Source: Neostapfia colusana (taxonomy: Eukaryota; Streptophyta; Magnoliopsida; Poales; Poaceae). From it: DNA of 64,000 bases. A program made the translations under genes and the position numbers. The DNA lies in NCBI GenBank assembly GCA_030760725.1, contig JASWHV010000012.1:45911652-45975651 (forward strand). The letters are read 5' to 3'. Below the pieces are notes generated by a model. It had not been told where the DNA came from. It saw nothing but the letters and a program-made list of their open reading frames with translations, and made no database searches. Of the stretch, positions 1 to 9,304 are shown in pieces. Each line of letters begins with the position of its first letter. Within the stretch, counting starts at the first letter, position 1.

Positions 1-6
1 CCCATC

Positions 7-14
7 TATATAAA
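7..14 (+). promoter_or_regulatory. TATA box of the T-1 LTR
   Basis: TATATAAA lies about 30 bases upstream of a pyrimidine-rich start region. Equivalent TATAAAAA boxes occur at the same place in T-2 (17019-17026 and 26276-26283, minus strand) and T-6 (54098-54105). Transcription would begin near 35-45. A GT-type splice donor context follows at 63/64 and an AG acceptor at 163-164. Confidence 0.7.
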
Positions 15-164
15 CGCCGGCATCGCCCCGTTTTCCCCACCCGATCAGCTGTTTTTCCTCCAGGTGAGAACCGAAGCTCCGATCATCGATTTCTCTCGAT
101 CTCTGCTCGGATTTTCTGATCTAACACACCGATCGTGTTCCACCGCCTCCAGGGAATCACGCAG

Positions 165-2777
165 GTGCAGAAAACTCGGTGGTTTGCGCTCTAGGCACAG
201 CTCCGACGAGCACCGCAGCGGTTCCACCTCGGACCTCGACGCCGACCGCCTTCCAGGACCTCCGAGCTCAAGAAAAACCCCGAGGTGAGATCCCCCGACC
301 TCCCCTCTACCGATCTATGCCATGAAATCCCAGTTTTAGGAGGTATAGACGAAGATCCGAAGTTCTCCGGCGAGATCGCCGCCTCCCGCCGCCGCGCGCC
401 GCCGGGCAGCGCCGCCCGCGCACGGTCAGAGCGACGTGGCCGCTTATGCGCCGTCTATTTTAAATCATACGGTAGAGTTAAAACCCGCGCGTACCGGTTC
501 GGCGATCTAATCTGAGCCGTCTGTTTTAAATTGGACGGTCCACATCAGCCCCGCATTATAAAGGCCGGGATTCTTACGCGCTACCCCCTGGGGGTCTCGG
601 AAAATACGAGCTAGCCCCGGAAACTTCTGATCTAGCCCCTGGAACTTCAGAAATTCGTGTAAATTCATTTAAAAATCAGTTTTAGCCCCTGGACTTAATA
701 AAAATTAGGAAAACCCCTCTGTTATGTGTAGCTAGACCCCTGAAAATTTATGAAATAATAAATTAGACCCTGTAGTAGGGTGGATTTACCTTTTTGACCC
801 TATATGATATGAAATTCGGAAAATTGAATATGTGATTAGGATTTAAATTTAAAAAGGTGAGGCAAACACATTGTAAATTCAAATTTAAACTCTCCTAGCA
901 CTTGGAAAACTTTAGAATGAGTTAAAAGTAGATTTTAAACTGAAATGAATCTGTCTAATTGATTGTTCACATTTATTAGTTATAGGGACACATTTTTAGG
1001 TTAGGAAATAATTCTGAAAATTGGTAAAATAAATTTAAATTAGTGCACATCAGAGGAGAAGTTCAAAAATATATTATTTAATATTTTAGATCAGAACCTA
1101 TTCTGTTTAGATGATATGCCCTACTATTTAATATTTAAACTCACTTTTAGGCATAGAAAATAAATCTGGAAAATATAGAAAAATGGGAAAATGATAAATG
1201 AAGTCTCCAAATGCAAAGATTTCAGTTTAGGATTTGGTAGAAGATCTGAAAACCCATTTGGAGTAGGAAAATACCTTCCATGCAAACTTGGTAGTTAAGA
1301 AGTATATAAATTAAATATAAAGAATTTATTCAAATTGAAAATTCATATATAGTGTGCAAACAGAAATCTGAAATACTAAAGTTAGAAATCATATACATAT
1401 GTTTAAAAGTGCATGAAGGCTAAAAATCAACACAGCTAGAGTAAACACAACACTTAGAAATGTGAATGACTATCATATGTATGTGTGGAGTGAAAGTGTG
1501 AACTATGTCTTATGCATTGTTGTTTTCTTTTGCTATGTGTGTTGGCATGAGTAGAACCTGCCCCAGAGCAAGTTCTTCCCTTCCAAGACCAAGACTTTCC
1601 ATTCCCAGAGCAGCAGGAAGAAAGCAAGTGTCCTTGACCACTTTGATCCTATGCTAGGATGTGTAGATAGAATTATTTGCATTGTCAATTGAAATATGAA
1701 ACCCATGCTAGGAAGTTTCTCTAGAATTGCATAATCTTGTTTCCTTGTAGCTTGGGTTGGGATTTGTTTTATTATGTCATTCATTCATATTGCTTATGCT
1801 TAGCCATGCTTAGAATGGGATAAGTGGGATATGATATCATCAACTTGTTTACCTTACTCTTGAATGAGACATTATGAGTTATGTAGAGGTAGGGATCGAG
1901 GCAAGTTGGATGATTTGGTTGGTGCTGGGTGCACGAGACTCGGGTTTGTGTTTAGTACTTGCCTGGATCCTAAGGACCGGTTCATGGAGCATGTAACCTG
2001 GCTTTACCGTGCCAACCACATGCTGAGATGGGGCAGCTTGGCCAATTAATTAGGTGTATCCCCGGCGTAGTATGGGTGTGTTGGATGGTGCAGGGAATAG
2101 GTGTCAGCTGGACTACCATATGAACCGCAAGGCTCAAGAGGGGGTCACTGCAGCGGGGTTGGAGCCTCTTGTATGCTGTTAGGGGTGAAACCTTAGTGGG
2201 CCCACGCTCGTCGGGAACCCCTTTGTAAAGGCTTCGTAGTGATCTCCTAGCTACACACCTGGGAAGTGTGAATGTGGTTCGTGGCCACTGGCATAATGGA
2301 GGTTCTTTTAGTCCACCCGGCAACGGAGGATGAAATCACTACATGTGGGTACAGTGGTGCAAACTCTGCAGAGTCAAAACTGTCATGACAGCCGTGCTCA
2401 CGGTCAAGAGCGGCTTGGACTTATTCATGATTAGAGGATGATGACTTTGGAAGTTGTGGATGTTAAGCGGGGAGCTTAACATTGGAAATGATGTTATGGT
2501 TATTTGATTTTGATGATGGGTTGGGAGATTAGGACCATTTCACCTATGTAGTAATGTAGGGGCTTCATAAGCTAAGGTGATAGGTATTAATTGCGTAGTG
2601 CTTTAACCATGAGTTCAACCTCCCCATGTTCTAGCCATGCATGACATAACTTTTCCACACTTGCTGAGTACCAATGGTACTCAACCTTGCATATTTGTTG
2701 GTTTAAATTGCTGCTCAGGTCAAGGGGATGATGTGGTGTTTAATGATCAAGACTTCGGACCCGAAGAAGGATTCTAG
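165..2777 (+). other. Candidate spliced small ORF carried by the T-1 LTR (exons 165-284, 1555-1623, 2719-2777)
   Basis: Exon 1 (120 nt) lies between GCAG and a GTGAGAT donor. Exon 2 (69 nt) lies between TAG and a GCAAGTG donor. Exon 3 begins after CTCAG and stays open to a TAG at 2775-2777. Read together the three are in one frame (phase 1 at both joins) with no stop, giving roughly 80 residues rich in Pro, Gln, Glu and Asp; the last exon ends in DFGPEEGF. Exon lengths of 120, 69 and 59 nt are identical in T-2 and T-6. Families U, V and W preserve the exon 2 to exon 3 phase. No in-frame ATG is visible in exon 1 or just upstream, so the start is unknown and translation is unproven. I do not recognise the peptide. 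Confidence 0.5.
2363..2403 (+). other. Three adjacent short palindromes in the LTR intron (T-1 copy)
   Basis: ACTCTGCAGAGT (2363-2374), CTGTCATGACAG (2380-2391) and CCGTGCTCACGG (2392-2403) lie in tandem between exons 2 and 3. A further inverted repeat, GAGTACCAATGGTACTC, lies at 2666-2682 about 35 bases before the exon 3 acceptor. Each is symmetrical and could fold as an RNA hairpin or bind a dimeric protein. Corresponding palindromes with co-varying arms are found in U, V and W. Function is unknown. Confidence 0.6.
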
Positions 2778-2932
2778 GTTCATGGAGTCCCCCGGGAAAC
2801 TCCTGTGACGGAGCCCACAAGAATAATATTCCGCTGCTGTTTTATTTACATATTATGAACTTATTATCATCCATCGAGACGTATGCTATGTAAGACTTAT
2901 TTATATTCGACACCTGACTTGTAATAAATGAT

Positions 2933-2938
2933 GCTTCA
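2933..2938 (+). terminator. AATAAA polyadenylation signal of the T-1 LTR
   Basis: GTAATAAATG lies about 90 bases before the LTR end. The same GTAATAAA motif sits near the end of the T-6 (57024-57029), U (10749-10754), W (7309-7314) and V (27355-27360, minus strand) LTRs. With the TATA box near the other end of the LTR, this would make the R region about 2.9 kb long. Confidence 0.65.
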
Positions 2939-3024
2939 CTATTTGTCATCACATGTATGAGAAAATGATCCTGGCATACATGTGATATTCACTCGGTTGT
3001 TCTTCGGAGAAACCGGGTGTGACA

Positions 3025-3352
3025 AATGTCATACAGAATAATCTGTACGATTAGGGTTTAACCCATTTAAACCCAACTGGAGGCGGGACACAATTTGAAA
3101 GAGAACACCGAACTAATCCTGTGTTGACAACGGACTAGTCCGGACTCCTCAGATCCCAATGAAAACATATCGGACATCTATAAAAAGGGACCCCTGACTC
3201 ATTTTTGAGAAGACATGAACCCTAGCGCCGCCACCTCATCCAAGAGCACAAAAGAACTCCTCTCCACACACTCTAAAGCCCTAAAAATTGAATTCTTGGG
3301 ATTCAGAAGATTGGATAAGGGAGAGGGAAGTTTTAGTTAGGGCCTCAGTTTT
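3025..3352 (+). repeat. X: left part of a Copia-like LTR, split by solo LTR W
   Basis: This 328-base piece holds a TATA-like CTATAAAAAGGG near 3178 followed by a CCCTAGCGCC leader. It continues at 7423 once W and one copy of its target duplication are removed. The right part carries TTCACCCCCCTCTAGG near 7997, a motif that in my knowledge is common near the 5' LTR/leader boundary of grass Copia elements of the SIRE/Maximus type. The LTR start is not identifiable because T-1 abuts it. Superfamily is inferred from these motifs only. Confidence 0.45.
3348..3352. repeat. Target site duplication of W, left copy (GTTTT)
   Basis: GTTTT directly precedes the TGACAC terminus at 3353 and is repeated at 7418-7422 directly after the GTGTCA terminus. 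A 5-base duplication is what Ty3/gypsy and Copia integrases produce. Confidence 0.85.
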
Positions 3353-5928
3353 TGACACATATTTGAAGTGTTCACCACCACACCACACACCTCATTTGAA
3401 GTAAGTTGATCAACACAAATGAAGAGCAAGTAACCACCATCAACATGCTCATTAGAAAACAAACTCACATATTGCAAAAGTGGTATTTCCCACATGTGAT
3501 ATAGAGGGGCTGGACATATGAAAACTCCTACACATTGCTAAGGATGTCCATGCCAAGTTTCACCCAAATTCAAAACCTTTTTGAGGTCATTTTGGGTATA
3601 GTTAGAAAGAGGGCAGTTTGAAACCATATTCAAATTCAAACTGTTTTTATCCCATGAATTTAAAAGTGGGAGGCGTATTCTTATTAGGCACATTTTTGTG
3701 AGCTCACACACCAATTTTCACTCCATTTGGAGTTGATCTTGACATGAGCTAAGTGGGACAAATTCAAACTTTATTTGAATTCAAAACTGAACTTGTGCTG
3801 AAATTCATTCAAACCAAACCCAATTTGAATTCTAATCAATTCAAATGGCCCATGGGTGGATAATTTGAATCACCAGGGGTATTATGGGGCTCACTGTTTA
3901 CAACAGTGATTAGGAGTAAATTTCAGAGGTTAAAACCCCAGGTGGGACCCACATGTCATAGAGAGAAGGAGGCAAAACTTGCACACAAAGTCACAGCCTC
4001 GGTGGGAAATTCCACCGAGCAGCTGTCGGCTGTGCCACCGAGCAGCCACCGGCGCCACCAGCTGCTTCCCCTCTACGCACGCTGGCGCCCAGGCGGCCTG
4101 CTCGCGCCCCCACGCGACCGTCACCGCCTCAGCGGGGTGAAGACCGGGTGCCTTCTTATCCCCGCGAGGGACACCAGGCGGTGCCATTCTTTTTCTTCCC
4201 GAGCTCTCGGTCGATCGGGAAAATACAGCAAACAATTGTATCCTCGCCTCTCCGAGTTGCCAGGCAACATCCTGAGCTCGAGCACCACCCTCCCAACGCC
4301 TGAACCACCGGGTTTCGGCCCCTGCTCCCGTGATCAACGACGACCGCCACAGTTTAGCTGAAGAACGACGATCGGTCTCACGTGGGCAGCACACTACAGC
4401 CACTTCCACGGCCGAGCAAGGGCGGCAAAAGGAGCGCATGGACTCCACGCTGCTTCCACCTGAAGCTCAGGCCACGCCGTGAACTCTCGCCGGCGAATTC
4501 TCAGTTTTTGCTCCGGCGACCTTAAACTGAGCTTCCGGAACGGATCCTTCAAATTCTTGCTCTATGATCCTTCTCTAGCTATCAAATCTTGCACATAGAC
4601 GCTGGACTAGACGGCGATCAAGTTCCTTTCTGCATCCGTGGCGTGAAACTGTCTAGATGTGATGAATTTCGAGCTCGATCAAGAGTGGTCATGGCGGACA
4701 CGCTCGATCACATGGTGCCGACCGGCTTGCCGCCATCTTTGAACCCTTTTGACACCTTGTCGAGCTTCCTAGAGGTACACTGATGCTGTAGGACCGTTTG
4801 TTCGAGGTGTTGGTGGGTTAGAACCCACGGTCGACGGCGCCGAACCTCAACCGAGGTCGCGCCACGTCGCCGGGCTATTTCCGGCCACCGCCAGCCCGAA
4901 CTGACACCACCGACATGTTCCTCGACGTCGACAACCCCCTGGCGGTGATTTTCAGACCATGGGAGGTCCGGCAGTGGCAAACCGGCGACCTCCGGGTCTG
5001 CTCCGGCGAGGGTGGCGGCGCGAGCGCGCGGGCGCGTCGAGAGGTAGACGAAGCCGGCTGGTCCACGCATCAGCGGCTGAAAAATTTAAATCGGGATCGG
5101 GGTGTGGCCGGGATCGGGTGTGCTGGCGCGCAAAGACCCTGTGGGCTGCAGTGTGCGGTCGCCTCGGCATGCGACGCATGTCCCCGGGGCCCACCCGCAA
5201 GTTTAAACTTTTTCCCTGATTTTCATATTTCTTCCAAACTTCAAATCCTCATAACTTTGGCTAGAAAGCTCCAAATCGAGTGAACCAAATTTTATTGGAT
5301 TCAGCTCTCTGAGCACTTTCCAGCAAATCAAGTTTCACTTCATGAAAACCCTTATTTCTCCAAAATTAATTCCTCAAAATTTAAACTGTTAGGAATTTTA
5401 TCTGGAGAATCCCTTGGAGGAAAATCCTGAAATTTTGCTGGGATGTTCACCAAAAGATCACTGAACTACCATAAAAATTTCAGATCCATTTGAGCTCATT
5501 TGATCCACCTAATGGTGTGATTAGTGAAACTGTTCTAGAGAAAATAGAAAAATGTTCAGAAACATTTTCAGAATTTTCTCTGAAATTGTTTAGCTCATAT
5601 CTTAGCTAGGAACCTTCAAATTAAGTGAGACCAACTCCATTAGAACCCTCTGGAAATCTAGTTTTCAGAAAGTCATAGTTTGTTTCAAGAAAATTCTTTA
5701 GAACACCCTAAGGGCCTTCAATTAAGGTCAACGACATAATTAATTGTGGAGGGCTCAATTGAGCTTTGCTGCAACTAAAACTTGACCAAATCTCTGTTTA
5801 GGTTGTAACCAAGCCACAGTAAAAGTTTCACAGTCATTGGGTCTGTCTATTGAGAGTTATAGACTTCACAACTTCAAACTCAATACAAATGCATTTAAAT
5901 TGATACATGTACCTCTTCTATCATGTAG

Positions 5929-7187
5929 TCGCTAAGGTCGAGGAGGAACCCGAAGTCCTAGACTTCGTTACTCCAGAGGAACAGCTAGCCTACGACCAAG
6001 AGCAGCAAGGCAAGCTCCGGTTTGCATTAACCGTTTTTACAAATTTTTATTGTTTTGAGCACTTACTTGAGTATTATGATTCTTTGCATTAGAGTCTTGT
6101 TTGGAAACCCAACTGCATAGCCAAGAAAACCATGGAGTGGGTTTAGGATTTACCAACCCCGTTAGCTAGTGCAATGCTAAGATAGAGTAGGATTCAGTAC
6201 AAGTCGAGTAGTTGGACTACTCGCGAGAATAGGCTAGAGGCACATCGCTCGGGTAGAGATAGCACATGATACACATGGCAAGAAAATGAGACCAAGCGGA
6301 GAGTAAGGGCAGCAGGACTTTGGGACCTGTGTGCTGTAGCTACATTTGTGTCGATTGAGGACCGAGCCGTGTGCGGGCCTGTTGAACAAGCTAGAACAGT
6401 ACCAAAGACCTACCGGCTATATGGGAACCGGGAAACCGATGTAACTCGGGTAGCTGGGTGTTGAGGCATAGCTGGTCGTTCAGAGGGTAGGTTGAGAGCT
6501 CGAGGTGTAAATCGGCTGGCAGCACTGAGATGAGCGTGTAGAGACCTCTTGCTCGGGATGATTGGACCGGTTCAACATTTGGCTAACGGGTGAAAGGTAG
6601 TTGCGTACAGCGTTCGTGATGGTTGTTGTAGGCAACATCGAGTACGGGCGTACGTGACGGGTTATTCGGGTAACCCTGCAGGTGTAAATCGATTATAATC
6701 GCCGCTCGCGGTCAGTGAGTACCACTTGTTCACTGTACCATGACGTAGAAAGAACAGGCTAGTTACATGTTAAAATATTGCTGATTGAAAGATGGACTTG
6801 ATTGCTAATGACTTGCTGTAGTTTAGAGCTAACTAAAGTTCATTTCAACTTTGGGCAAAGTACATGAGAGAAATGCGTTCCTTGTTTGATTGCGGCTCTC
6901 TCATGTACCTTAGCGTAAGGTTCTCCACAACCTGCTGCTAAAACTTGAAAGTATGGTTCTACTAATTAGGCGAGTCCTTGCAAATGATTTTTACCTCATG
7001 TAACCCACCACCCCTCATTTAGAAGTTCCATGTTTAGGTTAGATGGGTCAGACTTGCTGAGCCTTCGTGCTCACTGCTTGTGTTTGAAGCTTTTGCAGGG
7101 TTCTATGAGGAAGGGACTCCCGAAGAGGAGACGGAACCCCAGGAGGGGAACCCCGTCGAGTGGGAGTCGTGCACGCCGCAGAGTTAG
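5929..7187 (+). other. Candidate spliced small ORF in W LTR (exons 5929-6009 and 7099-7187)
   Basis: The first exon (81 nt) follows a pyrimidine-rich tract and TAG, and ends at CAAG/GCAAGC. It encodes an acidic peptide containing VEEEPEVLDF and TPEEQ. The last exon begins after TTTTGCAG and is open for 28 codons to TAG at 7185-7187; it encodes another acidic peptide containing EEGTPEEETEPQEG. The phase-1 join matches T, U and V. In this copy an in-frame ATG exists at 5907, but it lies upstream of the acceptor and has no counterpart in the other families. A matching upstream exon was not found. Neither peptide is recognised. Confidence 0.45.
6675..6711 (+). other. Palindrome cluster in W LTR
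   Basis: CCTGCAGG (6675-6682), CGATTATAATCG (6690-6701) and CCGCTCGCGG (6702-6711) occupy the same order and position, relative to exon 3, as the three palindromes of T, U and V. The sequences differ but each remains self-complementary. A GAGC/GCTC inverted repeat at 7059-7072 corresponds to the fourth palindrome before exon 3. Confidence 0.55.
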
Positions 7188-7308
7188 TGTGCGTGTGTGC
7201 TAGCAAGGACACGTTCAAGGGCTGAACGTGGACTTGATGCGTAGTCTACGCCCGTGAGTGTAGACTGGAACTATTTTAATGTAAACATGTTCATAAACTT
7301 GTTTATGT

Positions 7309-7314
7309 AATAAA
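7309..7314 (+). terminator. AATAAA polyadenylation signal of W LTR
   Basis: GTAATAAAAT lies about 100 bases before the LTR end and 122 bases after the stop of the last candidate exon, matching the arrangement in the other LTR families. Confidence 0.6.
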
Positions 7315-7417
7315 ATTTTGCTTCCGCTTTGTACCTTTGACGTGTGTTATCCGGTGCTGTGCAACGCAGCACCCCTCAGCGTGATCCTGGCTCGACAAGA
7401 TCGTTGGGGTCGTGTCA

Positions 7418-8048
7418 GTTTTCATCTTGATTTAGCCTTGGTTTGATTTCTCTCACACACTCCTGTTGATTACTGTATAATTTTTGAGTGTGTTAATCTT
7501 CCATTCGTTTGTAAACTTGTGGGAGCCCTCAAATTATGAGGAAGCCCCATAAACTTGGTGATCACCCCGTTTGATAGTGGAGATCAAGTCGTCCTTGATG
7601 GTGACATGACGAGGGAAGGGTTGGTTAAGACCCGGCTCTGTGTGAGCTCCGCAACGAGGACGTAAATCCCTTGTGTGGGATCGAACCTCGGTAAAATCTC
7701 ATGTATCATGTGCTCTTAATTCATACTTCTTAATATCATCACTATCTAGGGTTTAACTTTATGATTTTTGTTAATCTTGTGATCCACGTGTTATTCAGTT
7801 CTCGTAAATACTAGTGAAAGTTATTGAAGTAGTTGCATACTTTCTGCTGCGATAAATTCGAAGAAAACACAAAAAGTTAAATCTTGATCACTGTGGTTTT
7901 GAAGCATGGACTAGTTCGCAATGACACAAGACTAGTCCATACTCTGGAGTTTAACACTTATGAATTAAGTGTTTCAGGAGTTCAAAAAGCCTATTCACCC
8001 CCCTCTAGGAACATTCAGACCATCAACAATGGGGGCATCCTTGTCGGG
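7418..8048 (+). repeat. X: right part of the Copia-like LTR, cut by element U
   Basis: Begins with the right GTTTT target duplication of W (7418-7422) and continues the sequence interrupted at 3352. It carries TTCACCCCCCTCTAGG near 7997. It stops at TCGGG where the U LTR begins (8049); TCGGG should be the target duplication of U, whose far end is not in the window. No Copia PBS or gag domain can be seen. Short open frames here have no recognisable domain. Confidence 0.45.
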
Positions 8049-8118
8049 TGTAACACCCTCAAATTCATTCCCATGCATTGCATACATTTTTTTTGTAGAG
8101 AAACATTATAAAAGAAGT

Positions 8119-8392
8119 AGAAATGGAGGAAGAACTATAGAAATGGAGAAAGAACTATAGAAATGGGGAAAGAACCATAGAAATGGAGAAAAGAACAATA
8201 GAAATGGAGAAAGGACCACAGAAATGGAGGAAGGAACCATAGAAATGGAGAAAGAACCATAGAAATGGAGAAGGGAATATAGAAATGGAGAATGGGGCAT
8301 AGAAATGGAGAGGAGAATGTAGAAATGGAGAATGGGACATAGAAATGGAGAGGGGAATGTAGAAATGGAGCAAGTGACATAGAAATGGTGAG
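8119..8392 (+). repeat. 20-bp purine-rich minisatellite, about 14 units, in the U3 region of U
   Basis: Fourteen copies of a unit of 20-21 bases, each containing AGAAATGG followed by purines (for example AGAAATGGAGAAAGAACCAT), run without interruption. Later units drift toward AGAAATGGAGAATGGGACAT, so the array contains at least two unit subtypes. It lies about 210-480 bases upstream of the TATA box, where family V has a different tandem array. It yields long minus-strand open frames only because the repeat lacks stops there. Confidence 0.9.
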
Positions 8393-8598
8393 GAATGGGG
8401 AAAAGATAGCTGAAATGAGCCATTTCCAATTTCCCAAATTTTTCCCCAAAATCTCCAAATTCCCCAATTCCCCCCAAAAGGGGAATTTTCCCCACATTTT
8501 GGGAATTTAATCCCCATTGCTGCCGCACCAAATCAAAAGGGGATAAGTTTGTTAAGATTGAGTTCCAATTGGAGTAGGATTCTTCCCTCTCCCCCCCT

Positions 8599-8607
8599 TA
8601 TAAATAG
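8599..8607 (+). promoter_or_regulatory. TATA box of the U 5' LTR
   Basis: TATAAATAG followed by AACCCA is shared exactly with the V LTR TATA region (29361-29369, minus strand). It separates the repeat-bearing U3 from the C-rich transcribed leader. Confidence 0.7.
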
Positions 8608-9304
8608 AACCCAAACCCCCCTTTTGGCCGCAGCCCCCCTCCTCTCCCCCCAAGTCGGTGACTTGGCCGCCCCCCAACTCGCCGAGTTGGCATCCCCCCT
8701 CGCCGGAGTTTGGTTGCCGGTGAGCCCCACTGACGAGCCCTGCCGTTGAGTCCCGCCGTCGTGCCCCGCTGTCAAGCCCCACCGTCGAGCTCTGTCGTTG
8801 AGCCCCGTCGTCGAGACCCACCGATGAGCCCCGTCACGCCTCGCCGTCACCGGAGAAGAACCGACAATCTGTCCTGCCCTAATCTTCCATAGAAAAATTC
8901 CCCGCTGCTGCCATTGCTAGAAGGAAGGCCCTGCCACCAAAAGGAAGTGAGGTAGGTCCCCATTACACATCTTATGACGTCTTCTCTGTTTCTACGCATC
9001 CGTTTTCTTCACCCCCTTCGAACAGAAACTTTTTCATGTGGACAGATCACGTTTTGATCGATTTTTGACGGTGGAATTGATCTAGATCTTGAGTCAAGAT
9101 CATCACCACGTCCACACTTCATCCCAGCACCCTTGTTTATCATAAAACCCTATGAAAGCCATTAAAACATGCAAGAACACATACAAACTGGTTTAATAAA
9201 ACAACACCATAGGATTTGCATTCATCTACCCCACTGCATCTTGAGTAAAGTTTGTGCATGATGATTGATTGCTGTGAATTTTGTATGTGCGTGATCGTGA
9301 GTAG

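Larger units (their letters stand above)
1..3024 (+). mobile_element. T-1: partial LTR of a Tekay-like Ty3/gypsy element (3' LTR or solo LTR)
   Basis: This sequence matches the full-length T LTRs elsewhere (for example 53691-57125) from just before the TATA box to the terminal GGGTGTGACA. Its first roughly 400 bases lie outside the window. No primer-binding site follows the end at 3024, so it is a 3' LTR or a solo LTR and not a 5' LTR. The right flank begins AATGT, which should be repeated left of the element if the target duplication survives. It contains a TATA box, exon-like segments, a palindrome cluster and an AATAAA signal, listed separately. Bases 300-1500 are AT-rich intron-like sequence in which I see nothing else. 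Confidence 0.9.
3353..7417 (+). mobile_element. W: solo LTR of about 4.07 kb, long-LTR Ty3/gypsy-like family
   Basis: The unit starts TGACAC and ends GTGTCA, a perfect 6-base terminal inverted pair, and is flanked by GTTTT duplications. It has no PBS, polypurine tract, gag or pol, and its two ends are not copies of each other, so it reads as a solo LTR and not a short complete element. It has the architecture of the T, U and V LTRs: an exon-like segment with a GC donor at 5929-6009, a palindrome cluster at 6675-6711, an exon with stop at 7099-7187 and AATAAA at 7309. The GC-rich stretch 3990-5220 has overlapping open frames on both strands that carry no recognisable domain. The AT-rich stretch 5220-5900 shows nothing else. 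Ty3/gypsy assignment is inferred from shared LTR architecture. Confidence 0.8.

Noticed and set aside
2042..2323. Recurring 113-aa ORF (MPGGLKEPPLCQW...) in every T LTR, antisense to the element
   Set aside because: It is present wherever the conserved LTR block is present and runs antisense across the intron and palindromes. Conservation is explained by the noncoding block and copies are recent, so this is not evidence of coding.
3906..5283. Overlapping ORFs on both strands of the GC-rich part of W (for example 3906-4361 plus, 3930-4448 minus, 4915-5283 plus)
   Set aside because: They overlap each other, lack recognisable motifs and lie in GC-rich sequence where stops are rare. The stretch is inside a solo LTR.
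3353..7417. W as a complete short non-autonomous element with its own two LTRs
   Set aside because: The first and last few hundred bases are not repeats of each other and there is no PBS or polypurine tract inside.
8119..8392. CRISPR-like array
   Set aside because: Units are contiguous 20-bp repeats with no spacers, in a plant LTR.
8425..8515. A/T and C/G runs (AATTCCCC, GGGGAATT) resembling a large hairpin
   Set aside because: Only short imperfect pairings of low-complexity AATTCCC repeats; nothing equivalent in V or T.
8106..8531. Long minus-strand open frames (Phe/Ser/Pro-rich) over the U minisatellite
   Set aside because: They are open in all three minus frames because the 20-bp purine repeat lacks stop codons on that strand. 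There is no domain.
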